The notes beneath the pieces are model-generated. The model was not told where the DNA came from, ran no database searches, and was given only the letters and a program-made list of their open reading frames with translations. A program made the translations under genes and the position numbers. This document shows, piece by piece, positions 53,606-64,000 of a stretch of DNA of 64,000 bases; position 1 is the stretch's first letter, and every line of letters begins with the position of its first letter. Location of the stretch: positions 32,742,188 through 32,806,187 of the forward strand of contig OY821789.1 in NCBI GenBank assembly GCA_963682175.1, written 5' to 3'. Source of the DNA: Triglochin maritima (lineage: Eukaryota; Streptophyta; Magnoliopsida; Alismatales; Juncaginaceae).

Positions 53606-54117
53606 TTTTCAATTGAATCAACAAACAAACAATATATTACGAAACCATCGGCACAATCAAGCACAATCCATACGACACAATCTTATTCCTGAAACCATTG
53701 GCAGAAAATCTAATAAACATAAACGAATTCTGGTGATATTTGAAGCCCTCTCAGGACTATGGTCGGAGCAATGGCAGCAGCCAACAATTGGTTATCGCCA
53801 ATGCAGCTCAACCCCCCGATTTACAATGCATGCCCGCCATCTTCCAACTCTTTCGTCACAATCCGAGCCACCATGGAAGTTGGACATGACTCCCAAACTT
53901 CTAGTGAAATCCAACGCATTCAAAAGACATACAGGATCATGACGGAAGAAAAGAAAAGAGATGAGCTACTCCAAGACGATGAGTGTTAGCGTGCGGATAG
54001 AACTAGGGAGTTCAAATCTTTATGTTTTTTGTGTATTTTGGACTGTTTGTTTGGTTTTGAATCATAGTCAAATAATGTGTTTTATCTCACGGGAATACAG
54101 GCTATAATTTCAATAAA
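53606..54117. other. Spacer between two MULE copies
   Basis: The stretch contains a small open frame at 53759-53989 (76 codons, start MVGAMAAANNW) with no family signature. I do not call it a gene. Otherwise it is AT-rich. Confidence 0.35.
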
Positions 54118-54617
54118 AAACTGAATTGCTAAACATCGCTAAATTACTTAAATTACCCCTTGAAATTACCAAATTGCCCTTCCTCCTATTTTTGCTTATA
54201 TATCTCACAATTTCACTCTTTTCTCAAAACTTTCTCTTCTTATACCTACTACAGAAGATTACGAATGTCTCGGAGGCCAGGCAAGCAGCAAGCAGTTCCC
54301 CCGGTGTACCAGTATACGGTAACATTATGTTATTTATTTGTTTTCAAAAAAAAATTAAAAAAATTGCTCGGCGTCCGAGGGAGACGCCCTCTGCATGGGG
54401 CGGGCGTCCGAAGAAGCCGCTCCCCCCATAGGGTACAACGAACCATCATTTCCGAGAGAGAAGAACATAACTGCACACTTGTACAAATTTGCAATGGGAA
54501 ACAAGTCCGTCCACTGAAGGGAATGTGTTCTAAAAGTTTTACTTTTAAATGTCAATTATTATGAATTGAATGAGAAATCATTTTGTTCATTGTTTATGTT
54601 ATTCGTCTTTTAGAAGT

Positions 54618-56552
54618 GTTAAGGAAGAGGCTCTTGGTCCTTAACCGTAGAGCTCTAAAAGATATTGGTTTACATAAAACAAAAGATATTCGCAATTATG
54701 GTAATTAACATGGAACATTAATTACCGAGTTAAGATTGTCGTGTTGGTCATAGATCATTGTAGCTCTACTAGTGAGTGACAACACGGGTATGCAAAAGAG
54801 GAAAATATTACTTTTGTATACTGAATAGACCTAATAAGTAAAATATTATAGAAATGTGTTTCTGTGTCATTAATATTTTACTGTGTCTTTGGTCCTTTGA
54901 TATGAGACTTATATCTAATCACTTAAGGAATACTTAATTAGATCAGTGTCTTGAACTATCGATCAGTGTAGTGTAAAGGCATTAGTTGGTTAAGTACAAC
55001 TTTTGTTGGAGAAGATAGTTAGTCAAAAGATTATCATTGCCCCTCTTAATTGAGTGATGATATTAGTGGGCCCCTTGATAAAGCAAAGTTATAATGTGCA
55101 CAATGTGATTTGAGTTAAGTCACATATTTATAACTAGCTTAAAGAGATCAAGAAATGAATATTAATACAAAGATGACACAATACTACTTTGTGTGTATTC
55201 TTAATATCATGAGGCAAGGGACGGACACAAGTGGTGCACTCCATCACTAAATGGATCGGGTTTTGGTTCGAGTGGAATTAAGACATCTAACTAATTGGGA
55301 GCTATAATGTGTAGCTAGATACCGCTTATAGCTTGTGATATTAAGCTCTTAATATCACTGCCAACTTAGTCTAGATCCTCCCATAGGTCACACCGCAAGA
55401 AACCGGGAAACAAGAAGCTTGATTTTTGGTTCATATGATGTGTCAGGTTTCTTATAGAAAATATGACACATGTGGTGAACAAGTAAAATCAATCATGTTA
55501 TATATAACATAATTAGAATCATGATAAATTCATATGAGATGCATATATTATGGGGTGCAATAATTTATTGTTGCATAGGATAATATATTGCATAAGTTGT
55601 GAATTTGCTAAAACCCCCTCAAGTTCAAATTTTGTTGGAAATAAATCCAAATTTTGAAAAAGGCAAAATCGGGTAAAAGTTCGGTAATCCGTTGAGGTTC
55701 GGTCGACCGAAGGATCTGTGGATCGGTCAACCGAACATGGAACGGATAGTCATATTTGATTGACCGAACTTGACCAAAGTGCCTGGAACTTTGGTACGGT
55801 GTACCGAACCAAAAACGGTCGACCGAACAATGTTAAGTTCCGATATTTTCGGTTAACCGAATGACACTCGGTCTTAGACGAGAATTCGTCCGATCGGTTA
55901 AGGAGAATTTTTCCCTTTAAGAATCGGTCATCCGTCTAGTACTCGGTCAACCAATCGTGACATATTCGGTTAACCGAATGGGTCTCGGTCAACCGAACAG
56001 CGATTGATTTTCTGCCTTTGATTATTAAGAGATTAATTTGATTGATGGTTGGATTAGCTCCAAACTTGGTCAAACGTTTTGTGGGTGCATGTAATACATT
56101 AAGGAATTAATTTATGAGAGAAAATGTAAAGAACAACGTGGCTAAAGAATAACCATGATTAAGAGTAAGATTGGAACCTATAAATAGGTCCTTATTCTCC
56201 CTAATTGTGTTACACAATTAAATAATTATTTTCTCTCTTAATTCACCACAAAAACCCACGAAAATTCTCTTAGTTTTCTAAGTCTTTGGAAGGAGAAATC
56301 TCAGAGGCTAAGGAAGGGGTTTGTAGCTAGATTCTAAGCTTGTTTGGAGATCGATTGGCTAGTTACTTTCTCTCCAACCTTGTTTAGGGTTTCGGTGAAC
56401 ACTCGGAGGCATCCGGCGCAACGAGAAGCGAAGATTGACTTCCTCAACGTCTCTGAAACGTCAAGAAGTTTTTGAGAACTTCTAGGTATGAATTTCGGAG
56501 TCCCTTTGTGTTTGTTTTAATAAGTTTTTGAAACTAGTTGTTAAAACAAACC
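54618..56552. mobile_element. Probable solo LTR inside the MULE
   Basis: This block of about 1.9 kb has no coding potential. It starts near tgttaaggaag and ends near gttgttaaaaca, has a promoter-like tail (cctataaataggtcc at about 56177-56191, then leader-like sequence), and interrupts the expected continuation of the OTU-like exon. These features suggest the LTR of a long-LTR retrotransposon left after recombination. I could not confirm a 5-bp target duplication, so the boundaries and identity are uncertain. Confidence 0.4.
55698..55998. repeat. Cluster of TTCGGTnnACCGAA palindromes
   Basis: Within 300 bp there are perfect palindromes ttcggtcgaccgaa (55698-55711), ttcggttaaccgaa (55848-55861) and attcggttaaccgaat (55964-55979), plus near-perfect sites at 55724-55734, 55795-55807, 55816-55827 and 55986-55998 and several half sites. 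All share the core CGGT-nn-ACCG. They lie 180-480 bp upstream of the TATA-like box at about 56180, where enhancer-type repeats of an LTR would be expected. Confidence 0.85.
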
Positions 56553-56645
56553 GATGCATGCATAAATAAATCGAAGAAAATTGTAATAGATCCTTATTAT
56601 ACATGAAAATTCGAAAAATATATATGTATAATTAAACATGAAATC

Positions 56646-59324
56646 CTACATCCACGTCTCCATGTAGTGATTCTCGCCACAAGGTCCCCCGCCCCAATTA
56701 ATCTGGTGACGAGTCTGCGCCACACCGTCGTAGTATACGTGCTCATAAAAAGATGGGTTCGCAGTTATCTCATTTGAAATCGAACGACGGGCGAGTTGCC
56801 TATTGTCTTCACCACCGTGGAAAACATCGGCGACGCATCGAAATCCACAGTTTCTATCAGGACGTACATCATTCCACTGGTGTAGGAATGACATAATGAT
56901 TCCTGGAATTCTATCCACACATGGGAAGTCGTCTACGTCAGCCCGCCAAGTCACTACAATATAAACAAAAAATACAGTTACATATAATAACAAAAGATAC
57001 ATATTTACTGAAATAAATAACAAAATTATAATAACAATAAATATAGGGATGGTATACCTGATCCTCCCCTCACAGACGAAAAACCAGAAGATCGACCACG
57101 ACCTTTGCTTCCACTACCGGAAGAACGACCACGACCTCTACTCCCACTACCTGAAGATCGACCACGACCTCGCTCAGCATACTCAAACGCACTAGGGTCC
57201 CGTCGTGTTGACTTTCCCCTTGGTCGACCTCGTAGCTTTGTTTTTTCTACAGGCTCTCTCAAATTCGAATGTTCGGGGTGTAGCTGCTCGAATAAAACCT
57301 GAGTGGCAGATCGAATTACGGTAGGGTCACTTCCTGCAATCTCATCAACCAGGCTGCGAAAATGTTCGGCGTCTTGAGCTGCCTGAGACACAAACTCTAG
57401 GTTTCTTGCTCCTTCCCCAATGACAAGTGTCCTCCAGAACGAATGAATCTGCTCTAAGTAAATTCTGTTGTCTGATTCAAGACATCCGCGGATGGTACAT
57501 GCGCAAGGTATCCCATGAGAAGTCAGAAAAGCGCACTCACAATGATATTCAACTTCATCATCTAACTGTTGCATTCTCTTCACCTCCTGACTCAGCAATT
57601 GCAAGCAGTGATGCGAAACTCAACCATTTATGTCCGAAATTAGTCAAATTTCGCCTTCTCGAGTCTTCAAGAAAGTTTCGAATATTCGTCAGCTGCATTT
57701 CAATAGCCGCGTTGAAGCGCTCGAAAAGAGTGTCCAGAGCTGCAGTCGATGTAGAAGTCCACTCTTTTAGAGCCGAATGAGCACTTTCGACCCTACAATT
57801 CGTGGTGTTCCCAAAATGAAGGACTTTGTTCGTTCAATTCAACACAAACTTTTCTTTATGCACCAACCACGTGGTGTCCAGATACTCTGTGATAGCCGGT
57901 CACGATCTATATAAATCTTTCAGAGCATACAAAGCTCTATCATACTCGGCTTCTGAAGTAGAAAGCATGATTTTCCTCTATCTTCCACGACTCAAAGTCT
58001 CTGCCATCTGCTTATTCTTGCCGAATACGTGGTATGCGTAGTTGAATACGTCTTTGTTGATGTGCCATGTGCAGAGTAAATGAGCAGAGTCAGGAAAAAC
58101 CTCTCTCACCGGTCGTATAAGGCCTAACTCCCGGTCTGTTATTATTGCAGTCGGGTTGACAGTCCCCAATAACAGATCTCGCAACTTCTCCATCACCCAC
58201 AGGTAACTGAAGTAAGATTCATCCATCAAAATCGCATATCCGATAAGGAAATTCATGTTTGTTGGTGTGACCCCAATCATTTCGAACAAAGGCATCTTAT
58301 ACTTGTTCGTCTTGTAAGTCGAATCCATGCAGATAACGAAAGGATATGTCCGCAACAACTGGACTGACGTCGGATGTGCCAAAAAAGCGTGAGTGACGAC
58401 ATTAGTTTCTGGATCCGCCATAATCCAATGTAAGTACTCACACTGCAATGCTTGATAGAGAAACTGTTGGACGGGATTCCGGTCTTGAGATTTTGTCGTT
58501 TTCATGTAATCTCTGAAATTATAAATATGCCTTTGATTTGGATTGTCCTCCGGGAATTTTTCTTTTACTGCCTTCAAGATGTTCCGCGGTTTTGCTTGCG
58601 CCTCTGTCATATCACGAACAATCTTCTTCGCCCCAGCACCTAGACCACTAATTCGACGATAACCCTCTGGATAAACTGTCAGTCTGAGGTTGTGATGTTC
58701 GTTACCACTATTAAAAACCACAACCCATCCATTACGATCTCGTCGCTCCACCACTTTTATTAAGAAACGACAACCGCAACCCTTTCTTTTGGTGTTTCTT
58801 CGAAGTGCAGTATCCATATACCGAGACTCCATTTGATTTCGCCGGTCGCATCTCAAATAACAATCCATCCGACTATCTGATCTTGTTTTGTACGACGACA
58901 CGACCAAAAAAAACCCAGCTCCGATAGCTACTTGTTTGACCCATTTACTTGCTTCATCGATTGTTGCAAAGATTTGTGTAGTTTGAAATAACTCACTGTA
59001 ATCCACTCCATCACCACCGAAATCTTCCAACGGAACCTACAAAAATAAAATCGAAATTAAAAAAATCAAAAAATTCCACGCGTCTGGATTAGCCGCCTAC
59101 CCCATGGGTGGGGCGTCTGAGTTAAACGCCCTCCCCAAGGGTGAGGCGTCTTCGTAGGACGCCTTGCCCAAGGGAAGAACGTCTACTAAAGACGCCTTAC
59201 CCCAAGGGGAGGACGTCCTACGCAGACGCCCTCACCTTGGGGGAGGCGTCTAATGCAGACGCTCGCCCCAAATTTTGTCCCGCGCCAGACTTACCTCACC
59301 GGATGCATCACCCTCGCCAGACAT
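56646..59324 (-). pseudogene. MULE/FAR1-type transposase with OTU-like C-terminal exon, decayed
   Basis: Minus strand. Exon 1 59324-59295 (MSGEGDASGE); exon 2 59036 to 57058; exon 3 from 56953 down to about 56646. Exon 2 has a FAR1-like Cys/His N-terminal region, the MULE core with VICMDSTYKTNKYKMPLFE and AIITDRELGLI, then a SWIM-type zinc finger (CECAFLTSHGIPCAC) and an Arg/Gly/Ser-rich tail. Exon 3 reads WNDVRPDRNCGFRCVADVFHGG, which resembles the catalytic D-G-N-C region of OTU cysteine proteases with Gly replaced by Arg. Breaks in exon 2: in-frame stops near 57972, 57910 and 57843, all at positions where Trp would fit, and a frameshift near 57605. The OTU-like part stops after about 100 residues, where the inserted block begins. 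The gene cannot produce an intact protein. Confidence 0.8.
59085..59278 (-). repeat. Palindromic GACGCC tandem repeats in MULE intron 1
   Basis: Five or so units of about 34 bp follow one another. Each is an imperfect palindrome such as acgccttaccccaagggg followed by aggacgtc. The pattern recurs at 53452-53505 and 54365-54425 in the related copies. Confidence 0.85.
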
Positions 59325-59635
59325 TTTTGTGGTGTTTTTACTGATAAATTATGAATATACAAGACCGTAGGCCTAATTTATAGACACGGGACGATATGAG
59401 TATTAAATATATTATTAAGGGCAATTTGATAATTTTAATGGACGATTTATGTAGTTTTGGGGCGACGTTTAGTAGTTTCCAAAAAAAACTATAAAAAACA
59501 CGACCAAATCATTTTTGAATGACACTTAAGAAAACAACTTCGATAAAATTTAAAGGCTAAAATAATAACTTTCCCTTCAAACTCTCCTCGTAAACCCCCC
59601 CCTCAAATCGTCAATCGTTTCGCCCAATTCTCCCA

Positions 59636-60310
59636 AAATTAGGGTTTCTCTCGAATTAGGGTTTCTTCCACCCCCAATCCCCCTCGACCATGCCTCCCAG
59701 ATCGGCGAAGAGGGGCTCCGCTGCCGCGAAGAAGCCGCCGGCGAGGGCTGCGAAGACTCCACCGGCGAAGCCAGAGGACGCCAAGGAGAAATCCCCGGTT
59801 TCGGCCCCGGAAGTCGAGACGGAGGTCAATGGCGCCGTCGCGGCAAAGGAAGGTACGGTTTTGGGAGGTGGATCGGGTTGAGATTGTGGTTTGTTGGGGT
59901 TTCGAGAGGTGGGACGGTTGGAGGTGTTGGTTTTTAGGGTTTTGAGAGGTGAAACGGTTGGAGGTGTTGGTTTTTAGGATTTCGGATGTTTCTCGGTTGG
60001 AGATGGTGGTTGGTTAGGGTTTCGAGAGCTGGGACGGTTGGAGGTGTTGGATTTTAAGGTTTTGAGAGGGAGAGCGATTGAAGGTAGTGTCCTTATAGGG
60101 TTTCGAGTGGTGTATTTGCTTAAATTTGTCTTTTTAGGGTTTTGAGAGGTGGAGCGATTGAAAGAGTTGACTTTTTTAGGGTTTTGAAGGGTGGATTTTC
60201 ATAAAGATGACGTTTTTTGGAGATTTGAGAGGTAGAGCGCATGAAGGTGTTGTGTTTTTTGGATTTCGAATTGTAGTTCTCATAAAGACGTTGCCTTTAG
60301 GGTTTTGGTG
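59636..60310 (+). repeat. Telo-box (TAGGGTTT) array in leader and intron 1 of the hnRNP gene
   Basis: The octamer tagggttt occurs twice in the leader (about 59639-59665) and six more times in intron 1. There it is part of a degenerate repeat unit of about 40-80 bp, such as gagaggtgggacggttggag followed by gtgttggtttttagggtttt. The reverse complement AAACCCTA is the telo-box bound by TRB-type factors in plants. Confidence 0.8.
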
Positions 60311-63300
60311 TTAATTTGCTTTGTACGTAGTATTCGAGCTGGTATGGGTGGTTTTCGTTGTGTGGTGTGTTAATCTGAATTTCATGTTATCTGGTTAAGT
60401 TCCCGTGTCATTTAGACGTTTACAAATAGTGGAGTGGTAAATTCTATCGATTGGAAGTGTTGTGGGGTTCACAGAATGATGGATCCAAACGCACCTGTAT
60501 TGCATTTTGTATCAACAACCTACTACTACTACTATCTATTTGTCCGTAATTTTATGTTGTGATTATACATGCTGAAGTGTAGCCTCATACATTGAACTAT
60601 CATAAATTGAAACATTAAATATTTAAATCTTTCTTTATGTTTTCTCTCTAAAACCTTTATTCTTTGTTTATGTGTGGTTGTGTTGCCTCACAATTTTGAA
60701 TTACCATGTTCTCCGTAGAGATATTCTCCTTGTGTATGCTTAAGGTATCATGACATTGTATTGCATGCTCCACATAAGGTAGATGTGGTGGATGACTAAG
60801 TTTCTTTAGGTTTTTCTGTATTATATTTGTACCTTCGATGGTAATAGCATATACAATTATGATTGATTCAGTGGAAGAAGATACAAAGGGGCTATACGGT
60901 GGAGAGGACAAAGGTGAACGGCTGGACTTAGATGATAATGATGCTGAATATGAAGCTGAGGAAGACCCAGTAGTAGACTATGATGCAAAGGAAGCTGAAA
61001 ATGATGATGCTCGGGAGGAGGGAGATGAATATGAGTACGTTGAGGAAAGGGTTGAAGGTGAAGATGGAGCATCTGAGATGATCCAAGAAATAGAAGAAGA
61101 TGTAGAGTATGTGGAAGGGGAAGAGGAGGATGAACCTGGTGAAGAACAGGAACATGAAATTGATGTGGATGAAGATGATCATCATGATGTGGTTCAGGAG
61201 CGCCGTAAACGCAAGGAATTTGAAGTGTTTGTCGGAGGCTTAGACAAGGAGGCCACCGAAGCTGATCTCAGAAAAGTTTTCAGCGAAGTTGGTGAGATTA
61301 CAGAAGTACGTCTTATGATGAATCCACAAACTAAGAAGAATAAAGGATTTGCTTTTCTTCGTTTTGCTACCGTGGAGCAAGCCACACGTGCTGTTTCAGA
61401 GTTAAAGAACCCAGTGGTAAATTTTGTCATTCTGCTTATCGGAAGGCTGAATCCAATTCTTATTTGTCTTTCTGATGCCAAAGATATGCTTAGAATGACC
61501 AATCAGACAATCTTAAGCTTCTGTATATGTTATCCTAAAAACTCACCCTTGTTGGCATTCAGGTGAATGGGAAACAGTGTGGTGTATCTCCAAGTCAGGA
61601 TAGTGACACTCTTTTCCTAGGCAATATAAACAAGTCGTGGACCAAGGTGGAGGTAAGGATAATCATCCGAAATATTGTATTTGTTTTTTATTCTATTTCC
61701 ACTCAGTTAATCTGACCGTGCTTGTTATCATATCCAGTTGAAGAATAAATTAAAGCATTATGGAGTTGATAATATTGACGACTTGACTTTGGTTGAAGAT
61801 ACCAACAACAAGGGGATGAATCGTGGATTTGCATTCCTGGAATTTTCTTCTCGTTCTGATGCAATGGATGCTTTTAAACGCTTGCAACGAAGGGATGCCA
61901 TGTTCGGAGTTGATAGGAGTGCAAAGGTTGCTTTCGCAGACACTTTTATTGAACCAGATGATGAAATCATGGCACAGGTATTTAGAGTGGTTTTGGTATT
62001 TAATCATCCGAAGACTTCCTTAGTTTATGGTTCTTGAACTAGTCTGGTTGATTCTTGCCCTTTTTGTTTAAATTTTCTTACATCCCCTAATTTTATTAGT
62101 TCTTATAATACTAGGAACTGTAGTTTCATTTATATTCACAGTAAGATCCAATTTCAATTGCAAATAAACGTTTCAGGTAAGAACAATCTTCATAGATGGC
62201 TTGCCTGCTACCTGGGATGAGGACCGGTTAAAAGGATATCTGAAGAGTTATGGGCAGATTGAGAAGATTGAGCTTGCAAGAAATATGCCATCAGCCAAAA
62301 GAAAGGATTTTGGATTTGTCACTTTTGACACCCATGATGCTGCAGTTTTGTGTGCTGAAAGCATTAATAATGCGGAGTTAGGTGAAGGAGACAATAAGGT
62401 TTGTCCATTCGCTTCTTTTTGTCTTGTACTTTGTATTCATTTACTATTGCCATGAGTCCATGACCATCAAACCAGTAATTTTATTGCCCATTATTTGGAA
62501 TTTCGCTATTTGTCAGGTTAAGGTAAGGTCACGTTTATCACGCCCTCATCAGAGAGGTAGAGGGAAAAGTGCTCGTGGAGATTATGGAACAAGTCGGCGT
62601 CCATCATCAGTCGGTAGCCGCTCATATTGGTCGAGTCGACTAGCACCTCGCAGGCTTCCTAGTCGTGCACCAAGATCAAGTGGTATCCGTGGTGGACCTA
62701 TTAGCGAAGGTAGCTTCAGGAGACCTATTGGCCTCAGAGACAGATACCCTGTTGTGGCAGCTGCGGAGAGAGTTAGGCATTTACCTCCTGAAAGATCCTA
62801 TGGCAGGCGTGTTCCTGGTATGTAAAACCATCCCGATGTTTTGACAATCTCAAGAATTCATAATTTTTTTTTCTTCTTCTGATCCTGTTTCACAGGTCCT
62901 TCATATCCAAAGGGCAGTTCAAAATGGGACGACGGTAGACGAAGTGAAATGTCGTCTAGAAACAGAATTCCTTTGGACTATGATTCAAGAGTAGCTATTG
63001 AAAGAAGGCCTTATCGTGAAGAGTATGCCCCTCGAGGTGCCGCCTATCCTGATGTTGCTCCTCGTATTGTTTCTCGTGCTGCACCTAGGAGAGGTTATAC
63101 AGATGAAGCATATGGCCGGAGACTTGAAAGGCCTCCTCCCCCAGTTTTCCGAGAAGGGCGTTCCCGTGATTACGATCCACTACCTGGATCAAAACGTCCA
63201 TATTCTGCAATTGTAGGTTTTTTTTATCTTAAATCTGGTTGTTACGGTAATTTGGTCTTAAACTTTAATGACATTTTCCAGGATGATCCTGCTCCACGGT

Positions 63301-63927
63301 ATTCTGATGTAAGTGTCCGTAGCTCTAGGTCTCGTATGGACTATGGTATGGGTGGTGGCTCTCAGTATTCTGACGCATATGGAGAAAGGTTGGGCTTGGA
63401 GAAAATTGAGGAATGATTTTTTGCCCTAGGTAATTTGTGCATTTTTTGAGAAGGTATCTTTCTTGCAGATCCGGTCGATCTCATCTTGGGTATGGAAGCA
63501 GCCGTAGTTCTCTTACTGGTCAAGATCCCCATGAATTCTATAGTGGCAATCGTCAAGGAATGGATTACGGTGCAGGTGATCTTAATTTTACATTTATGAC
63601 TTCCCAATATGTTCATATTTCCTTTGGCTTATTGTCTCATACTCTACCTATTGCTTGTTGCTCTCAGGTGGTTCAACGAGGAATGGCGATGTGGGAGGAA
63701 TGTATCCCTCAAGTTATGGCAGTAGTTACTTGTCCCGCGGATCTGATGTATGCCTTATTGATATTACCTACATTAAATATCAATTGTAATTTCGTAACTT
63801 CATTTACTTCTACTTTCTAAAATTCTTACAGGTTGGGAATAGTTCTTACTCGTCGTTATATCCTGGTCGTAATACGAGCGGTGGTGGATACATGGGGAGA
63901 GGTGGTGGCTCTGGTTCGTACTACTAG
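59690..63927 (+). CDS. hnRNP-Q/R-like RNA-binding protein with three RRMs
   Basis: A 755-residue nuclear RNA-binding protein. Exons: 59690-59852, 60872-61416, 61563-61652, 61738-61977, 62177-62398, 62517-62817, 62896-63212, 63282-63388, 63469-63575, 63668-63747, 63832-63927, all in frame. The N-terminus (MPPRSAKRGSAAAKKPP) is basic and Ala/Pro/Lys-rich. A very acidic segment follows (residues about 55-170). Three RRMs come next: FEVFVGGLDKEATEADLRK with KGFAFLRF; DTLFLGNINKSWTKVELKNK with RGFAFLEF; and TIFIDGLPATWDEDRLKGY with DFGFVTF. The C-terminal third is Arg/Gly/Ser/Tyr-rich and disordered, ending GRGGGSGSYY. This matches the plant hnRNP Q/R group that includes LIF2 and its longer MPPR-starting relatives; the closest Arabidopsis gene may be AT2G44710, from memory. 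Roles in splicing or chromatin are inferred from the group. Confidence 0.9.
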
Positions 63928-64000
63928 GTGCAGTGCAGTTTTTTTCCATCCATTCTTGCTTTCACCCTATATTTTTTTCCTAGCTTGTGGTATAAATCAT

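Larger units (their letters stand above)
54118..59490 (-). mobile_element. Mutator-like element carrying an OTU-like exon (nested)
   Basis: The terminal inverted repeats include aaattaccaaattgccctt (from 54162) against its near-complement at about 59428-59448, and ctaaacatcgc against gcgacgttta. Inside each repeat lies a start-codon region: atgtctcggagg on the plus strand at 54264, and atgtctggcgagg on the minus strand at 59324. Each is followed by GACGCC-rich palindromic repeats. The outer boundaries are approximate. The element is interrupted by other DNA at about 54.6-56.6 kb and its gene is a pseudogene. Confidence 0.68.

Noticed and set aside
53759..53989. 76-codon frame between two MULE copies
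   Set aside because: No recognisable domain, and it lies in transposon-derived spacer DNA.
60857..61185. Minus-strand frames opposite the acidic segment of the hnRNP gene
   Set aside because: Complement of GAA/GAT-rich coding sequence; no independent evidence.

Overview
This is a eudicot-like plant nuclear chromosome segment. The evidence is AT-rich DNA, split genes with GT-AG introns, orthologues of well-known plant families, and many nested plant transposable elements. The species cannot be told from the sequence. I assembled all gene models by hand from splice sites and reading-frame continuity. No transcript or database search was available, and protein names come from recognising family signatures.

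Layout: (1) 1-13848, + strand: 3' part of a very large VPS13-family lipid-transfer protein gene (18 exons recognised), with small transposons in its introns. (2) 15365-26989, +: a DUF616 putative glycosyltransferase of the MUCI70 type. Its first intron carries a complete, very recent Ty3/Gypsy chromovirus (16427-22281) inside an unusual 225-bp duplication of host DNA. (3) 27960-30823, -: a receptor-like cytoplasmic kinase of subfamily VII. (4) 33500-36800: a decayed PIF/Harbinger transposase beside a 42-bp minisatellite, then a hAT-type MITE with a perfect 8-bp target duplication. (5) 38267-42684, +: a MAP65-3-type microtubule bundler, 13 exons. (6) 42942-46011: a Mutator-like element with long terminal inverted repeats and a transposase remnant, and a hAT MITE 25 bp beyond its end. 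(7) 46973-52467, -: regulatory beta subunit of protein kinase CK2, 5 exons. (8) 53360-59490: a transposon nest. It holds a truncated fragment and a larger copy of one Mutator-like family whose transposase gene carries an OTU-protease-like exon; a probable solo LTR with a cluster of perfect palindromes interrupts the larger copy. (9) 59690-63927, +: a three-RRM hnRNP-Q/R-like RNA-binding protein, 11 exons, with a telo-box repeat array in intron 1.

The six host genes are ordinary housekeeping or signalling genes and do not form a pathway or cluster. All three transposase-type coding regions that reach a catalytic core carry disabling changes, several of them C-to-T or G-to-A type stops of the kind expected after cytosine methylation. 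The strongest leads are the 225-bp duplication flanking the Gypsy element, the shifted MAP65 C-terminus, a GC-AG intron in the VPS13 gene, three different arrays of palindromic repeat units in or beside transposons, and the telo-box array.
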